A DNA stretch of 37,790 bases from positions 1-37,790 of the forward strand of contig LADQ01000043.1 of NCBI GenBank assembly GCA_000961635.1, in the 5' to 3' direction. The notes beneath the pieces are model-generated. The model saw only the letters and a list, made by a program, of their open reading frames with translations. It did not search any database and had not been told where the DNA came from. Made by a program: the position numbers and the translations under genes. Shown here one piece after another: positions 23,899-33,706 of this stretch. Numbering within the stretch: the first letter of the stretch is position 1; every line of letters starts with the position of its first letter. The DNA is from Hoeflea sp. BRH_c9 (GTDB lineage Bacteria > Pseudomonadota > Alphaproteobacteria > Rhizobiales > Rhizobiaceae).

Positions 23899-24870
23899 CT
23901 ACCAGCGCAGGAGCACCGAACCCCATGTGAAACCTCCGCCCATAGCCTCAAGCAAGACAAGATCACCCTGTTTGATCCTTCCGTCAGCCGCAGCTTCAGC
24001 GAGCGCGAGCGGAATTGAGGCGGCGGACGTGTTGCCATGATGGTCAACGGTGACAACCACTTTGGCGTCATCGATGCCAAGCTTGCGCGCCGATGCGTCG
24101 ATAATTCTCCGGTTTGCCTGATGGGGAACAAACCAGTCGATGTCATCCGATCCCAGGCCGGTGGCCGCATAGGCCGCCTCGATCACATCGGTGATCATCC
24201 CCACCGCGTGCTTGAAGACTTCGCGTCCCTGCATGCGCAAATGGCCCACCGTGCCGGTGGTCGACGGACCGCCATCGACATAGAGCTTTTCCCGATGGGC
24301 GCCGTCTGAACGCAAATGCGCGGTCAGCACGCCCCGGTCGGCGTTGCTGCCGTCGCCCTCGGCCGCTTCCAGCACGATCGCTCCGGCGCCGTCGCCAAAC
24401 AGCACGCAGGTGGTCCGGTCGTTCCAGTCCAGAATCCGGGAAAATGTCTCAGCGCCGATGACCAGCACGCGCTTGGCCAGGCCCGACTTTATGTAGCTGT
24501 CGGCAGTCGCCACGGCGAAAATAAACCCCGAGCAAACCGCCTGCAAGTCAAAGGCGACGCCGTGATGCATGCCCAGCCGGTTCTGGATGTTGACCGCGGT
24601 GGCGGGGAATGTGTTGTCGGGTGTCGAGGTGGCGCAGATGATCAGGTCGATATCGGCCGGCGTCATATTGGCGCGATCAAGGGCCTGGCGGGCGGCCATT
24701 TCGCCGAGCGAAGCGGTTGTTTCACCCTCCCCGGCAATATGGCGCTGACGAATGCCGGTGCGCTGGACGATCCATTCGTCGCTCGTGTCCACCACGCCTT
24801 CGAAATCACTGTTTTTCATGATTTGCTCAGGCAGATGCGCCCCGAAACCACGTACGACTGAACGGATCAT
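23899..24870 (-). CDS. fabH: Beta-ketoacyl-ACP synthase III
   Basis: This 323-residue condensing enzyme starts fatty-acid synthesis from acetyl-CoA and malonyl-ACP. The catalytic triad is complete: Cys113 (AVCSGFIFA), His250 (VPHQANRRI) and Asn280 (HHGNTSAAS). The substrate-site segment [15 protein letters not shown] is present near the N-terminus. The ATG lies 12 bases after the plsX stop, making the classical plsX-fabH operon with ihfA and merR downstream. Confidence 0.97.
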   Translation of the reverse strand: MIRSVVRGFGAHLPEQIMKNSDFEGVVDTSDEWIVQRTGIRQRHIAGEGETTASLGEMAARQALDRANMTPADIDLIICATSTPDNTFPATAVNIQNRLGMHHGVAFDLQAVCSGFIFAVATADSYIKSGLAKRVLVIGAETFSRILDWNDRTTCVLFGDGAGAIVLEAAEGDGSNADRGVLTAHLRSDGAHREKLYVDGGPSTTGTVGHLRMQGREVFKHAVGMITDVIEAAYAATGLGSDDIDWFVPHQANRRIIDASARKLGIDDAKVVVTVDHHGNTSAASIPLALAEAAADGRIKQGDLVLLEAMGGGFTWGSVLLRW

Positions 24871-24882
24871 TATGCTGGCATC

Positions 24883-25941
24883 CTAGCTGGAAATGCTGTC
24901 CACCGCCGTCACTGCAAGCGCTGAGCGGCGTGTGTGGTAGAGGTTGAGATCATGCTCGATTTTGGCTTTCAAGCCATTGCGGACCATGTCGTAGCCGACA
25001 TCGACCGCTGCGGCGAAGCCGTCGACGTCAGCGCCGCCATGGCTCTTGATGACGATACCGTTGAGCCCGAGAAACACGCCGCCATTGACCTTGCCCGGAT
25101 CCATTTTCTCGCGTAGCAGATCAAAGGCGCCCTTGGCGAAGAAATAGCCGATGCGGGCCATCAGGGTTCGCGACATCGCGGCGCGAAGATATCCGGCGAT
25201 CTGGCGGGCCGTGCCTTCGGCGGTCTTCAGCGCGACATTGCCGACAAAGCCTTCGGTAACCACCACGTCAACCGTTCCCTTGCCGAGATCATCGCCCTCG
25301 ACGAAGCCGTAATAGTCAAAACTGGGCATCGCCGCCTCGCGGATCAGGCGCCCGGCTTCCTTGACTTCCTCCAGACCCTTGATTTCCTCGACCCCTATAT
25401 TGAGAAGCCCGACCGTGGGTTTGTCGATCTCGAACAAAGCCCGCGCCATTGCCGCGCCCATCATGGTGAAGTCGATAAGCTGCTGCGCATCGGCGCCGAT
25501 CGTGGCGCCGACGTCCAGCACGATGCTTTCGCCACGCAATGTGGGCCATATTGCGGCGATGGCCGGCCGATCGATGTTCGCCATGGTGCGAAGGCAGAAT
25601 TTCGACATGGCCATCAGCGCGCCGGTGTTGCCGGCCGAGACGCAGACATCGGCGTTGCCGGTCTTGACGGCCTCGATGGCGCGCCACATCGACGACCGGT
25701 AACGGCCGTGACGCAGCGCCTGGCTCGGCTTGTCATCCATGCTAACCGCGACTTCGCAGGCCACGAAGGTCGAGGCCTGGAGAAGCGCCGGAAATTTACG
25801 AAGCACCGAAAGACATTCGGCCTCAAGGCCGAACAGGGTGAAGCGGATCTCCGGATGACGCTCCAACGCCTTGGCAACGCCGGGCACGATCACCTTGGGA
25901 CCATGATCGCCCCCCATTAAATCCACCGCGATTCTGATCAC
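24883..25941 (-). CDS. plsX: Phosphate acyltransferase PlsX
   Basis: This 352-residue enzyme makes acyl-phosphate from acyl-ACP for phosphatidic acid synthesis at the membrane surface. The family start [20 protein letters not shown] is intact, followed by [23 protein letters not shown], and the C-terminal [14 protein letters not shown]. Length is normal. It is first in the plsX-fabH pair. The DUF177 gene ends 96 bases upstream on the same strand, so a larger operon is plausible; rpmF, which separates these genes in E. coli, is not here. Confidence 0.97.
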   Translation of the reverse strand: MIRIAVDLMGGDHGPKVIVPGVAKALERHPEIRFTLFGLEAECLSVLRKFPALLQASTFVACEVAVSMDDKPSQALRHGRYRSSMWRAIEAVKTGNADVCVSAGNTGALMAMSKFCLRTMANIDRPAIAAIWPTLRGESIVLDVGATIGADAQQLIDFTMMGAAMARALFEIDKPTVGLLNIGVEEIKGLEEVKEAGRLIREAAMPSFDYYGFVEGDDLGKGTVDVVVTEGFVGNVALKTAEGTARQIAGYLRAAMSRTLMARIGYFFAKGAFDLLREKMDPGKVNGGVFLGLNGIVIKSHGGADVDGFAAAVDVGYDMVRNGLKAKIEHDLNLYHTRRSALAVTAVDSISS

Positions 25942-26037
25942 ACCCCATCCTTTATCCCCGGCTCTGCGGGCCGGATTTGTGGGCAGAAAATACCCGTTTT
26001 CGCACGGCGCACAACTGCTTTGTCACTGCGGATGCAG

Positions 26038-26601
26038 CTAACTGGTGGAATCTTCTGGCTTCAAACCCTGCAAAACCGAAAATGGTGACGGATTTTTGTC
26101 CGATGCCGGATCACTCTCGATTCGGTCGCTGAAATCCAGCCCCGGCTTACGCGGATAGGAATCAATTGCCAAGGCGGCAAACTCGGCGACGATGGCGCCG
26201 ACGTCAAGCGAATCGCCGCTGAAGGTCTCCGGCAGGTCCGGGCCTTCCGGGTCGAGAAACATCTCGCCATTGCCATCGAGTGTCCGGATTGCGAGTCGGG
26301 AATTTTCCGGCAGGAAGATGGCTTCGAAGTCCTCGTCAATCTGCTGGCTCACCGGTTCCAGGGTCGCCACGCAGGGCTGGACGATCGAGGAACTGACGTG
26401 CCCCTTGACCCGCACCCCGTCGCGTTTCCACCGGCCCAGCTCCACTTTCGCCTCAAAGCCCGTGACCTCGGACACACCCCATTGGCTTTCAAGCCGCTTG
26501 AGATCGCCTGCGTCAGCGGAAATGCGAACGGTCACCGGGTTGGCCGAAATGTTGCTCACCTTCACCGGAAAGGAAAACGGATCATTGTCTGACTGTGTCA
26601 T
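26038..26601 (-). CDS. DUF177 (YceD-like) protein
   Basis: This 187-residue protein has the conserved YceD/DUF177 core: VSSSIVQPCVATLEPVSQQI, then DFEAIFLPE, and the C-terminal VGAIVAEFAALAIDSYPRKPG. The family is linked to large-subunit rRNA maturation in some bacteria, and its gene is commonly next to rpmF and plsX; plsX is the next gene here. It starts with an ATG that overlaps the stop of the upstream chaperone gene by four bases. Confidence 0.9.
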   Translation of the reverse strand: MTQSDNDPFSFPVKVSNISANPVTVRISADAGDLKRLESQWGVSEVTGFEAKVELGRWKRDGVRVKGHVSSSIVQPCVATLEPVSQQIDEDFEAIFLPENSRLAIRTLDGNGEMFLDPEGPDLPETFSGDSLDVGAIVAEFAALAIDSYPRKPGLDFSDRIESDPASDKNPSPFSVLQGLKPEDSTS

Positions 26602-27149
26602 CGGATCATCTCCAGATTTGCCCCGGGGAAAGCCAATTGCCCCGCGGCCAGCGTTTCTTCCGATACATCCTCAAGCTTTTGCGCGGTGTTCATCATCCAC
26701 TCCGAAAGCGCCGCCATCGGCGGCGCCGTGTCAGGGTGGTCGGGATAAAGATTGCGCCTCAGCGCCTCGACCAGGGCTGCGCCGTCGCCGGCGCCAATTG
26801 CCTGGCCATAGGATTTGGCCCTGCCATAGAACATGCGGGCAAATTTCTTCATCCGCTTGGGCACGCCGGCGTCACCCACTCCAAGCTCCCGGATGGAATG
26901 ATCGATATCCTCAAAAAAGGCGTCGACGATTTCCTGGGCGATGCCTTGCGGGGCAGCGCCGGCCGTGCCGGTGCGCCTCAAATACAACACCAGATGGATC
27001 GTAATCATCTCGAATCGGCCCATCACCGTGTCGGGCGCGCCCATTTCCGCGTAAAAAACCGGAGATCGCGCGGATTCGGTGATCCGGGCATATTGGCTCT
27101 CGACCAGAGCCTGATTGGCTTTATTTCGCTTGAACAGGTTCCAGATCAT
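26598..27149 (-). CDS. Ubiquinol-cytochrome c chaperone (CBP3-like)
   Basis: This 183-residue protein matches the ubiquinol-cytochrome c chaperone domain, the bacterial relative of mitochondrial Cbp3. Typical segments are FYAEMGAPDTVMGRFEMITI, FFEDIDHSIRELGVGD and KRMKKFARMFYGRAKSYG. In mitochondria the homologue assists cytochrome b synthesis and assembly of the bc1 complex; the bacterial role is inferred. It is translationally coupled (ATGA) to the DUF177 gene and divergent from the BamE-like lipoprotein. Confidence 0.92.
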   Translation of the reverse strand: MIWNLFKRNKANQALVESQYARITESARSPVFYAEMGAPDTVMGRFEMITIHLVLYLRRTGTAGAAPQGIAQEIVDAFFEDIDHSIRELGVGDAGVPKRMKKFARMFYGRAKSYGQAIGAGDGAALVEALRRNLYPDHPDTAPPMAALSEWMMNTAQKLEDVSEETLAAGQLAFPGANLEMIR

Positions 27150-27297
27150 GAAAATGCCTTCAATGGCGGATGGATATCATCGCAATTGCGATAGACTGGC
27201 GTGTTGCATCCGTGTGGAAGCTGGTTTACCGAATGGAACGCAAAACGCAATGGCTGCAGAAGCAAGGCTCGCATGCCAAAGGGAGATGTCGCTGACG

Positions 27298-27798
27298 ATG
27301 AGAGTTTTCAAGGCAACCGGACGGAGTTTACGTCTCGGCGCCGCAATTGCGGTCGTTTCCACGCTCGCGCTGACTGGCTGTTCAACCGGTGAAGTGTTCA
27401 ATCAGGGCTATATCGTTGACCAGACCTCCCTGGATCTGACACCGGTGGGCTCAAGCCGCGAGCAGGTGTTGCTGTCGCTGGGAACGCCGTCAACCACGGC
27501 GACCTTCGACAATGAGGTGTTCTATTATGTTTCGCAAAAGCGCACCCGAGCGGCAAGTTTCCTGAAGCCGCAGCTGGTTGGTCAATCGGTGCTGGCGGTC
27601 TATTTTGACGAAGACGGCACGGTCAAGAACATCGCCAATTACACACTGCAGGACGGTCGGGTGTTTGACATGATCTCGCGCACGACGCCCACCGGCGGCG
27701 TCGACAAGTCGTTCCTGGCGCAGATCCTGTCTGGCTCGAGCGGGCCGGATGCGACCCGCAATGCGGTCGCCCGCACGCTCATGGGCGGCGGCAACTGA
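27298..27798 (+). CDS. BamE/SmpA-like outer-membrane assembly lipoprotein
   Basis: This protein of about 166 residues has a lipoprotein signal ending in the lipobox LTGC (Cys28) and a BamE-type domain: GSSREQVLLSLGTPSTT, NEVFYYVSQKRTR, and LAVYFDEDGTVKNIANY. BamE is an accessory subunit of the beta-barrel assembly complex. I use ATG 27298, the nearest start to the basic signal region; ATG 27286 would add four residues but has its Shine-Dalgarno-like GGGAG directly against it. A C-terminal extension of about 50 residues beyond the domain is usual in rhizobia. A palindromic repeat element follows the gene. Confidence 0.9.
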   Translation: MRVFKATGRSLRLGAAIAVVSTLALTGCSTGEVFNQGYIVDQTSLDLTPVGSSREQVLLSLGTPSTTATFDNEVFYYVSQKRTRAASFLKPQLVGQSVLAVYFDEDGTVKNIANYTLQDGRVFDMISRTTPTGGVDKSFLAQILSGSSGPDATRNAVARTLMGGGN

Positions 27799-27827
27799 TC
27801 CGCGCCGCCATTCAAGCTGCGAAAGCC

Positions 27828-27934
27828 CAATGCATGTCGCGTTCAAACGGATTCGTTTGAACGATAACGTACATGCATTGATTCAAAGTGTTACAGCGAC
27901 CTTTGCGCATCCAATTGGATACGCGGCGCTGTAA
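27828..27934. repeat. Tandem palindromic intergenic repeat (Rhizobiales REP/RIME-like)
   Basis: There are two adjacent dyads. In the first, CAATGCATGT (27828-27837) pairs with ACATGCATTG (27871-27880), enclosing a perfect 10-bp stem CGTTCAAACG / CGTTTGAACG (27840-27863). In the second, TTACAGCG (27891-27898) pairs with CGCTGTAA (27927-27934), around inner GCGcATCC / GGATaCGC and an AATT centre. The GATAACG-ACATGCAT style of sequence is familiar from short interspersed palindromes of Rhizobiales genomes. It lies between the BamE-like gene and hppA terminator. Confidence 0.75.
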
Positions 27935-27991
27935 GGGTTTCCGCGGCTTGACATGAGGTGACGCTCAGCCTCTTCCAACACCAGATACAAG

Positions 27992-28024
27992 AACCCCGCG
28001 GAGATTGCTCTCCGCGGGGTTTTC
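27992..28024. terminator. Strong bidirectional terminator between the BamE-like gene and hppA
   Basis: AACCCCGCGGAGA (27992-28004) and TCTCCGCGGGGTT (28009-28021) form a perfect 13-bp stem with a TTGC loop. On the plus strand it runs into TTTTC; on the minus strand into TTCTTG. It starts 29 bases after the hppA stop, so hppA is the main user, with the BamE-like transcript converging on it. Confidence 0.9.
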
Positions 28025-28050
28025 AGTTTGCAGCGGTCAGTCTGCCTGGA

Positions 28051-30204
28051 TCAGTGCGCCAGCACTGCCAGCAGCAGAAGCGCCACGATGTTGGTGATCT
28101 TGATGGCCGGGTTGACGGCCGGACCAGCGGTGTCTTTGTAAGGATCGCCGACGGTATCGCCGGTGACGGACGCCTTGTGGGCGTCGGAGCCCTTTTCATG
28201 CTTGACGCCGTCCTTGTCGACGAAGCCGTCTTCAAAGGACTTCTTGGCGTTGTCCCATGCACCGCCACCCGAGGTCATCGAGATGGCCACGAACAGGCCA
28301 TTGACGATCACACCCAGAAGCGAAGCGCCCAGCGCCGCGAAGGCGGAAGCCTTGGAGCCGGAGATCAGCAGCACGCCGAAATAGACGAACAGCGGCGCCA
28401 GCACCGGCAGCAGCGACGGCACGATCATTTCGCGGATCGCCGCCTTGGTCAGGATGTCCACCGCACGGCCATAGTCAGGCTTTTCGGTGCCTAGCATGAT
28501 GCCCGGCTTGTTGCGGAACTGCATGCGCACTTCTTCCACGATCGAACCGGCAGCGCGGCCGACAGCCGTCATGGCGATGCCGCCGAACAGGTAGGGGATC
28601 AGGCCGCCGAAGATCAGGCCGGCGACCACGTAGGGGTTGGACAGATCGAACGAAATCTCGCCCATGTCCTTGAAGTAAGGATAGAGCGTCGAGCCTTCGG
28701 CGTTTGCCTTGGCGGCAAAGAACTTCAGGTCGTTCGAGTAGGCCGCAAACAGCACCAGCGCGCCGAGACCGGCGGAGCCGATGGCGTAGCCCTTGGTGAC
28801 GGCCTTGGTGGTGTTGCCGACCGCGTCGAGCGCGTCGGTTGCATGACGCACTTCCGGCGGAAGACCCGACATCTCGGCAATGCCGCCGGCATTGTCGGTG
28901 ACCGGACCGAAAGCGTCGAGCGCGACAATCATGCCGGCGATGCCGAGCATGGCGGTGACCGCGATGCCGGTGCCGAACAGGCCGCCCAACTGATAGGTCG
29001 AGATGATGCCGCCAACGATGACGATTGCCGGCAGTGCGGTCGATTCAAGCGAAATCGCCAGACCCTGGATCACGTTGGTGCCGTGGCCGGTGACCGAGGC
29101 CTGGGCGATCGAGTTGACTGGACGCTTGTTGGTGCCGGTGTAGTACTCGGTGATGACAACGATCAGCGCGGTGACGATGAGGCCGACCACGCCGCAGGCA
29201 AACAATGCCGAACCGGTGATGGACTTGCCGTCGATCACGGCGAATTCGCCCCAGCCGATGGTCAACGAGGTTGCGCCGCCAAGGCCGACGATCGACAACA
29301 GGCCGGTGACGATCAGGCCCTTGTAGAGAGCGCCCATGATCGAGCCGTTCTGGCCGAGCTTGACGAAGAAGGTGCCGACGATCGAGGTAATGATCGAAGC
29401 GCCGCAGATGGCCAGCGGATAGAGCATGGCCGAACCCAGCACATCGGTGCCGCCAAAGAAGATCGCCGCCAGAACCATGGTGGCGACCACGGTCACCGCG
29501 TAGGTTTCAAACAGGTCGGCTGCCATGCCGGCGCAGTCACCGACATTGTCGCCGACATTGTCGGCGATGGTGGCCGGGTTGCGCGGATCGTCTTCCGGGA
29601 TGCCGGCTTCAACCTTGCCGACGAGATCGCCGCCAACGTCGGCGCCCTTGGTGAAGATGCCGCCGCCCAGCCGGGCGAAGATCGAGATCAGCGATGCGCC
29701 GAAACCGAGCGCCACCAGCGCGTCGATGACCTGACGGCTGTCAGACGCAAGCCCCATCGGACCGGTGAGGATGTAGTAATAGACCGCGACGCCGAGAAGC
29801 GCGAGACCAGCCACCAGCATGCCGGTGATGGCGCCCGCCTTGAAGGCGATGTCGAGACCGCTGGCAAGATTGACGGAGGAAGCCTGCGCCGTGCGCACAT
29901 TGGCGCGCACCGAAACGTGCATGCCGATATAACCAGCCGCACCCGACAGAACCGCGCCGATGACGAAGCCGATCGCGGCGGTGGCGCCAAGCAGCAGATA
30001 GGTTATGACGACGACGACCGCGCCAACGATGGCGATGGCCGTGTACTGACGGTTCAGGTAGGCCTGAGCGCCTTCACGAATGTAGCCCGCGATTTCCTGC
30101 ATGCGTGCGTTGCCCTGGTCGGCGGCCATCACCGACTTGGTCGCCCATATGGCGTAAACAACGGAAAGCAATCCACAGGCGATCACAGCAAAAAGAATTG
30201 TCAT
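28051..30204 (-). CDS. hppA: Membrane-bound H+-translocating pyrophosphatase, K+-independent type
   Basis: This 717-residue, multi-helix membrane protein couples pyrophosphate hydrolysis to proton pumping. The catalytic region [20 protein letters not shown] (180-199), the acidic [20 protein letters not shown] (204-223) and a second acidic site near the C-terminus ([11 protein letters not shown] ... [17 protein letters not shown]) are intact. Lys467 in [10 protein letters not shown], with Thr470, marks the K+-independent subgroup; K+-dependent enzymes have Ala at that position. The ATG follows a strong GGAGGG at 8 bases. It is a single-gene unit with its own terminator, and the upstream 245-base gap (30205-30449) holds no gene. 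Confidence 0.97.
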   Translation of the reverse strand: MTILFAVIACGLLSVVYAIWATKSVMAADQGNARMQEIAGYIREGAQAYLNRQYTAIAIVGAVVVVITYLLLGATAAIGFVIGAVLSGAAGYIGMHVSVRANVRTAQASSVNLASGLDIAFKAGAITGMLVAGLALLGVAVYYYILTGPMGLASDSRQVIDALVALGFGASLISIFARLGGGIFTKGADVGGDLVGKVEAGIPEDDPRNPATIADNVGDNVGDCAGMAADLFETYAVTVVATMVLAAIFFGGTDVLGSAMLYPLAICGASIITSIVGTFFVKLGQNGSIMGALYKGLIVTGLLSIVGLGGATSLTIGWGEFAVIDGKSITGSALFACGVVGLIVTALIVVITEYYTGTNKRPVNSIAQASVTGHGTNVIQGLAISLESTALPAIVIVGGIISTYQLGGLFGTGIAVTAMLGIAGMIVALDAFGPVTDNAGGIAEMSGLPPEVRHATDALDAVGNTTKAVTKGYAIGSAGLGALVLFAAYSNDLKFFAAKANAEGSTLYPYFKDMGEISFDLSNPYVVAGLIFGGLIPYLFGGIAMTAVGRAAGSIVEEVRMQFRNKPGIMLGTEKPDYGRAVDILTKAAIREMIVPSLLPVLAPLFVYFGVLLISGSKASAFAALGASLLGVIVNGLFVAISMTSGGGAWDNAKKSFEDGFVDKDGVKHEKGSDAHKASVTGDTVGDPYKDTAGPAVNPAIKITNIVALLLLAVLAH

Positions 30205-30315
30205 GCTGATTTCCCTCCAATTTGGCCGGCATCAGACGACGTCCCCCGGCCACAAAATGCCGCGGCGAAAGGAGCCCGAACCACACGCTCAAACCCCCAG
30301 CCGCATCGCGGCGGA

Positions 30316-30344
30316 TGTTTGCGGTACCGGTGGGGCGTCGTCAA
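30316..30344 (-). promoter_or_regulatory. Possible hppA promoter
   Basis: On the minus strand TTGACG (30339-30344) is followed after 17 bases by CAAACA (30316-30321), about 110 bases upstream of the hppA ATG. The first box is good and the second poor, so this is a tentative call. Confidence 0.3.
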
Positions 30345-30449
30345 GAGCGCAGGTGGCCTTATTGCGTGGGCATAAGCAATAAGCACTGGGAAACCTTGCG
30401 AAATGAGCCGATTTGGAACGGATTGGCGCCGTTCATAGCCTAAAGACTA

Positions 30450-31688
30450 TCAGAACGACCGGCGGCGCTCCCACAGGTTCTGCGCGCCGAGCGCCAGCAG
30501 GCAAAACAGCGCAACCGGCCAGAACAGGCTGTTGAGCGCATCCCAGCCCCAGGCATTGAGAACCTTGCCCGACATCAGCGAGGAAAACGCGACAATGCCG
30601 AACAGGGTGACATCGTGAAAGCCCTGCACCTTGTTCTTTTCCGACTGCCGGTAGGTCATGGTCACCATGGTGGTGGCGCCGATGAAACCGAAATTCCAGC
30701 CGATGCCCAGAAGCACCAGCGCCAGCCAGAAGTTCCACAGCTCAATTCCCATATGGGCGACGATGGCGCAGCCGAGCAGGATGACAAGGCCCGTCGCCGT
30801 GATGGTGTCGCGGCCGAAACGGGCGATCAGCCTGCCGGTGAAAAAGCTCGGCGCGAACATCGCCATCACATGCCACTGAATGCCCAGCGTGGCGAGTTCG
30901 GGCGAAAATCCGCAGCCGACCATGGCCAGCGGCGCGCCGGTCATCATGAAGGTCATCAGCGCGTAGGAGCCGACGCCGCAGATCATGGCGGTGACAAAGC
31001 GCGGCTGGCTGATGATCTCGAACAAGGGACGCGCCGGCGTTTCATCATGGCCGGCCTCGCCGGGCCTTGTGTCATTGGGGATGCGCAGGAACCAAAGGAT
31101 CGACATGGTGATCAGCGCCAGCGGCACCAGCGCCACGAAAGAGCCCGCGAACATCACTGGCGTAAACAGCTCGCGAGTGAAGATCACCGTCTGCGGACCG
31201 ATAATGGCCGCGAAAACGCCGCCGGCCAGCACCCAGGAAATGGCCTGCGCCTTGAAATTGGTTGGAGACCCGTCAGCCGCGGCAAACCGGTACTGCTGCA
31301 CAAAAGCCCCGCCCAGGCCGATAAAGGCCATTCCGAAGGCAAACAGCCAGAATTCGTGCCGGAACAGGGCAATGGCCGCGATCACGCCGCCAATGGCGGT
31401 CATCACCATGCCGGACAGGAAGCCATGGCGGCGTCCGATCTGGCGCATCAGCCAGGCGGCAGGAAGCGCGCCGACGGCGACGCCGAGGTTGAAACCGGTG
31501 ACCGGCGCCGTTGCCAGCGATTTGTCGGCGCCCAGCAGATAGAAGCCGGCCAGCCCCCCCATCGAAATGGCGATTGGCGCCGCGGCGCCGCCAAAGGCCT
31601 GCGACGCCGACAACAGCAGCGCATTGCGGCGCGCCAGATTCTCGGCGTCATTCGTCCCGGCCAATCCAACCCTGTCGAGAAATGCCAT
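30450..31688 (-). CDS. Major facilitator superfamily transporter
   Basis: This 412-residue protein has about twelve predicted helices in two six-helix halves. The MFS loop-2/3 motif appears as AAWLMRQIGRRHGFLSG (about 77-93), and a related form, FTGRLIARFGRD, occurs in the second half. The substrate is unknown; I see no specific signature. The start lies 5 bases after the nusB stop, so it is the last gene of the ribH-nusB unit. A link to riboflavin is only positional. Confidence 0.87.
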   Translation of the reverse strand: MAFLDRVGLAGTNDAENLARRNALLLSASQAFGGAAAPIAISMGGLAGFYLLGADKSLATAPVTGFNLGVAVGALPAAWLMRQIGRRHGFLSGMVMTAIGGVIAAIALFRHEFWLFAFGMAFIGLGGAFVQQYRFAAADGSPTNFKAQAISWVLAGGVFAAIIGPQTVIFTRELFTPVMFAGSFVALVPLALITMSILWFLRIPNDTRPGEAGHDETPARPLFEIISQPRFVTAMICGVGSYALMTFMMTGAPLAMVGCGFSPELATLGIQWHVMAMFAPSFFTGRLIARFGRDTITATGLVILLGCAIVAHMGIELWNFWLALVLLGIGWNFGFIGATTMVTMTYRQSEKNKVQGFHDVTLFGIVAFSSLMSGKVLNAWGWDALNSLFWPVALFCLLALGAQNLWERRRSF

Positions 31689-31693
31689 GCCGA

Positions 31694-32203
31694 TCAGTCC
31701 TTGGGTTTCGGCTCGCCGCGATACTTGCGCGCCAGGCGGTCAAGCACGGCATTGACGATCTTGGGCTCATCGTCCGCGAAAAAGGCGCGCGCCACATCGA
31801 CATATTCATTGACGATGACGGCGACCGGCACATCCTTCTTGGCGGTGAGTTCCCAGGCCCCTGCCCGCAATATCGCGCGCAAGGTGGCGTCGAGCCGTGA
31901 CAACGGCCAGTCCTCGGTCAGGCTGGCGCGGATTTCCGGGTCAAGAGCACGCTGGTTTTCGACGACGCCTGAAACAACAGCGCGGAACCACGCCGCATCG
32001 GCGGGCCGGTATTGCTCGCCATCAATCTCGTTGCCGAGGCGATGGGCTTCGTATTCGGCGACGATTTCCAGAACGCCGGCGCCGCCGATATCCATCTGAT
32101 AAAGCGCCTGAACCGCGGCCAGCCGCGCGGCGCCGCGCTGGTTGGCGGCCTTGACTTCCGATGGCGAGGTCGAGGGAGCGGAGGGATCGGTCGCCATGAT
32201 CAA
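31694..32203 (-). CDS. nusB: Transcription antitermination protein NusB
   Basis: This 169-residue all-helical RNA-binding protein starts the fold at [20 protein letters not shown], followed by [20 protein letters not shown] and a helix carrying [28 protein letters not shown]. NusB with NusE binds boxA RNA to keep rRNA transcription processive. An N-terminal extension of about 20 Ser/Ala-rich residues is normal in rhizobia. Its ATG overlaps the ribH stop by four bases, as expected for the widespread ribH-nusB pair. Confidence 0.96.
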   Translation of the reverse strand: MIMATDPSAPSTSPSEVKAANQRGAARLAAVQALYQMDIGGAGVLEIVAEYEAHRLGNEIDGEQYRPADAAWFRAVVSGVVENQRALDPEIRASLTEDWPLSRLDATLRAILRAGAWELTAKKDVPVAVIVNEYVDVARAFFADDEPKIVNAVLDRLARKYRGEPKPKD

Positions 32204-32655
32204 CCTGCCAGCTGGCTTTTCAGCGCGATCATCGTCAGCGCCGCGCGAGCGGCGAAACCGCCCTTGTCGAGCCGGTCCTTCTTGACCCGTTCCCAGGCTT
32301 GCTCGTCATTCTCGGTGGTCATGATGCCATTGCCGAGCGCCAGCGATTCGGACACGGCCAGCGTCATCAGACCGCGCGCGGATTCATTGGCGACGATGTC
32401 GAAATGATGGGTTTCGCCGCGAATGACGACGCCGAGCGCGACAAATCCGTCATATTCGGTTCCGCCCTCGTCCATGGCGTCGAGCGCAAATGCAATCGCG
32501 GGGGGAATCTCCAGCGCGCCGGGCACCGTGACAACGTCATAGGTGGCGCCGCCGGCGTCGAGCGCGGATTTGGCGCCGTCCAGCAGCGCGTCCGACATGT
32601 CGTCATAAAACCGCGCTTCAACGATCAGCAGATGCGGTGTCTTGGGCTTGGCCAT
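32200..32655 (-). CDS. ribH: 6,7-dimethyl-8-ribityllumazine synthase
   Basis: This 151-residue enzyme condenses 5-amino-6-ribitylamino-uracil with dihydroxybutanone phosphate, the penultimate riboflavin step. Family segments are [31 protein letters not shown], and the phosphate/active-site loop [17 protein letters not shown] with the catalytic histidine. The ATG at 32655 has AAGGA 8 bases upstream; an in-frame start at 32688 is rejected. The 260-base gap upstream to the divergent DUF2161 gene has no FMN riboswitch core that I can see, only a small CCGCTT/AAGCGG palindrome at 32759-32773. Confidence 0.96.
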   Translation of the reverse strand: MAKPKTPHLLIVEARFYDDMSDALLDGAKSALDAGGATYDVVTVPGALEIPPAIAFALDAMDEGGTEYDGFVALGVVIRGETHHFDIVANESARGLMTLAVSESLALGNGIMTTENDEQAWERVKKDRLDKGGFAARAALTMIALKSQLAG

Positions 32656-32915
32656 GACGGATTTCCTTCTTGCGTGCGGTCTTGCCACGCGTCACGGGGT
32701 TCCAAGGCGGAACCGGAAAAATGGGTCGGATCAGAGCGCGGTCAAAACACTTTGTCCGCCGCTTGGCAAGCGGAAAACGACCTCTGCGGCGGCACAGCGG
32801 CCTTTTGTCCGCCCGATTGACCGGCCGGGATTTGCCTGTGATGGCGCGAAGGCCCGGCCGAGCGCCCGCCACGGCAGGCGAACGCCTGGTCTTTGCCTGG
32901 CAGTGCGACTCCGTT

Positions 32916-33644
32916 ATGCAGACACTCATGCGCACAGCCAAACCCAGGGAAACCGATCTCTATCCGCCGGTCAAGGCGCTGCTCGAAAGCCAGGGCTATG
33001 CGGTCAAGGGCGAAATCGGCGCGGCCGACATCGTGGCGGTGCGGGAAGACTGCGACCCGTTGGTGGTCGAGCTCAAGACCGGATTCTCGCTGTCGCTGTT
33101 CCATCAGGGCATCGAGCGGCAAGCCATCACCGACGTCGTCTACATCGCCGTGCCGCGCGGGACCGGACGGGCGTTCCACAAAGCGCTCGCCGCCAACACT
33201 TCGCTGTGCCGGCGCCTTGGTCTGGGCCTGATGACGGTGCGGTTGAAGGACGGGCTGGTTGAGGTTCACGCCGACCCCGCGCCCTACAGGCCACGGAAAT
33301 CCCTGGTCAAGAAGACCCGGCTTCTCAGGGAATTCGCGAAACGGACCGGCGACCCCAATGCGGGCGGGGCGACACGGCAGGGCCTGATGACGGCCTACAG
33401 GCAGGATGCCCTGCGCTGCGCCCGCGTGCTGTCAGCCCTCGGCCCGACCAAGGCGGCGCAGGTGGCGAAAGCATCCGGCGTGGAGAAGGCGCGCGCGCTG
33501 ATGGCCGCCAATCACTATGGCTGGTTTGAACGGGTTGATACGGGCATCTACGCGCTCTGCCTGAAAGGATCCGAGGCGCTGGGCCTGCTTGGCGATCCTG
33601 ATGCAGGCTCCTGCGCGCCCGGGTCAACCGGCGGCGCCAGCTGA
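32916..33644 (+). CDS. DUF2161 protein with PD-(D/E)xK-like nuclease signature and C-terminal winged-helix-like region
   Basis: This protein of about 242 residues matches the DUF2161 family. Its N-terminal half reads like a restriction-endonuclease fold: helix TDLYPPVKALLESQGY, strand VKGEIGAADIVAV with Asp38, strand LVVELKTGFS with Glu52 and Lys54, then a helix LFHQGIERQAITDVV with a Gln. The C-terminal half (about 150-225) looks like a winged helix. Database names call the family phosphodiesterase; I see no evidence for that. The start is uncertain: ATG 32916 or ATG 32928, both without a good ribosome-binding site. It is divergent from ribH. Confidence 0.8.
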   Translation: MQTLMRTAKPRETDLYPPVKALLESQGYAVKGEIGAADIVAVREDCDPLVVELKTGFSLSLFHQGIERQAITDVVYIAVPRGTGRAFHKALAANTSLCRRLGLGLMTVRLKDGLVEVHADPAPYRPRKSLVKKTRLLREFAKRTGDPNAGGATRQGLMTAYRQDALRCARVLSALGPTKAAQVAKASGVEKARALMAANHYGWFERVDTGIYALCLKGSEALGLLGDPDAGSCAPGSTGGAS

Positions 33645-33706
33645 GATGCCAGTTTCGCACCCGGACCCACGGCCAAGCTGGATGAGTTTGGTATCGTCGC
33701 GCGAAT

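Noticed and set aside
28843-30375. A 510-codon plus-strand open frame opposite hppA
   Set aside because: It is fully antisense to the conserved hppA gene, is rich in Asp, Gly, His and Arg as expected from a shadow of a GC-rich gene, and shows no motif.
30615-32099. A 494-codon plus-strand open frame across the MFS and nusB genes
   Set aside because: It is antisense to two conserved genes and crosses their boundary; no protein motif is visible.
32759-32773. CCGCTTGGCAAGCGG palindrome as a terminator
   Set aside because: The stem is only 6 bp, there is no following T run on either strand, and it lies between two divergent genes where no terminator is needed.
32656-32915. FMN riboswitch upstream of ribH
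   Set aside because: I looked for the conserved RFN core on the minus strand and found neither the AGGG-UGAAAUUCCC-type segment nor the matching 3' part.
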